Shown here: positions 63,842 through 64,000 of the stretch, one piece after another
Layout of the letters: the number at the start of each line of letters is the position of its first letter
Position numbering within the stretch: the first letter of the stretch is position 1
Origin: Planomonospora_B alba
GTDB lineage: Bacteria > Actinomycetota > Actinomycetes > Streptosporangiales > Streptosporangiaceae
Assembly (NCBI RefSeq): GCF_039534085.1
Contig: NZ_BAAAUT010000009.1
Location: forward strand, 1-64,000
Reading direction: 5' to 3'
Length of the DNA stretch: 64,000 nucleotides
Made by a program: the position numbers and the translations under genes
The notes under the pieces: generated by a model
Databases searched by the model: none
What the model was told of the DNA's origin: nothing
The model's input: the letters and a program-made list of their open reading frames with translations, nothing else

Positions 63842-64000
63842 ATGAGCGTCGACTATCCGGCCATCGAGACGGCACGAGAGCGGATCAGGGAGGCGCACCT
63901 GCGGGCGCACCGCCCGCCCAGCAGCGCCAGAGGGCTCCACCACTTCGCCCTGATCTGCTCCGACGTCGAACGGACGATCGCCTTCTACCAGGACCTGTTG
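63842..64000 (+). CDS. VOC-family (glyoxalase/dioxygenase fold) protein, 5' part only
   Basis: The window ends 53 codons into this gene. After a charged N-terminus (MSVDYPAIETARERI) the typical VOC strand and helix appear: GLHHFALICSDVERTIAFYQ. The first His of HHFAL is a usual metal ligand. Function within the family (lyase, dioxygenase, binding protein) cannot be told from the part seen. ATG 63836, two codons upstream, is an alternative start. The GTGACA repeat array lies upstream. Confidence 0.7.
   Translation, partial: MSVDYPAIETARERIREAHLRAHRPPSSARGLHHFALICSDVERTIAFYQDLL

Noticed and set aside
1..64000. tRNA, rRNA, insertion sequences, integrases or attachment sites
   Set aside because: I looked for cloverleaf-like stretches, transposase or integrase motifs and flanking repeats and found none I could support.

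Overview
The window is very GC-rich DNA, dense with short, often ATGA-overlapping operons. Gene order (dapA, rnj, ftsK, rodZ-like, rimO, pgsA, cinA, clgR), an MsiK-dependent type of sugar ABC transporter without its own ATPase, ROK, IclR and UTRA-GntR regulators and a Ser/Thr kinase all point to a filamentous actinomycete. Streptosporangiaceae is my best guess, by inference. I saw no rRNA, tRNA, CRISPR array, phage or insertion sequence.

1-9.6 kb is an accessory-looking mix: amidohydrolase, alpha/beta hydrolase, methyltransferase, a MerR regulator with a membrane protein, a PIN/RHH toxin-antitoxin pair, a tandem-winged-helix GntR regulator, a 99-residue unknown, radC and a receptor-type Ser/Thr kinase. 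9.6-13.3 kb holds a UTRA GntR regulator divergent from a secreted GH20-like/LamG/F5-8C protein, with a structured intergenic element between them.

13.3-29.7 kb is the core block dapA-rnj ... ftsK-rodZ-like-rimO-pgsA-cinA-clgR. A pectin/uronate island sits between rnj and ftsK: kduI, kduD-like SDR, IclR regulator, 4-OT-like tautomerase, sodium:solute symporter and a secreted PL3 pectate lyase. At least three of its promoters share a 15-bp palindrome of the form TTCCRTGTARYRGAA, which makes it look like one IclR regulon. A decayed LLM-oxidoreductase remnant lies at the left edge of the island.

29.7-38.9 kb carries nei2, an Rrf2 regulator, and an amino-sugar uptake locus (binding protein, two permeases, GH3 N-acetylhexosaminidase, das-like) flanked by two closely similar ROK regulators.

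38.95-58.7 kb is a compact, apparently unusual nonribosomal peptide cluster read in both directions from one 362-bp promoter region (46040-46401). Leftward operon: C-A-T NRPS (A-domain code reads as glycine), MbtH, carrier protein, free-standing C domain, and a protein related to the N,N-dimethylformamidase large subunit. Rightward operon: acyl-activating ligase, free-standing C domain, carrier protein, a pyruvate-dehydrogenase-like E1alpha/E1beta/E2 set without E3, and a 1931-residue protein that fuses C-A-T-TE to a complete MFS exporter. That A domain reads aspartate-like, and the TE has cysteine in place of the nucleophilic serine. I infer a short acyl peptide built on an acyl unit made or loaded by the E1/E2 set, with Gly and Asp-like residues, released by a Cys thioesterase and exported by the same polypeptide. 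The shared promoter contains ROK-operator-like palindromes resembling the one between the das-like operon and the second ROK gene, which suggests control by amino-sugar supply.

58.7-64 kb holds the large helicase lhr and the start of a VOC-family gene, separated by four GTGAC repeats at exact 11-bp spacing.
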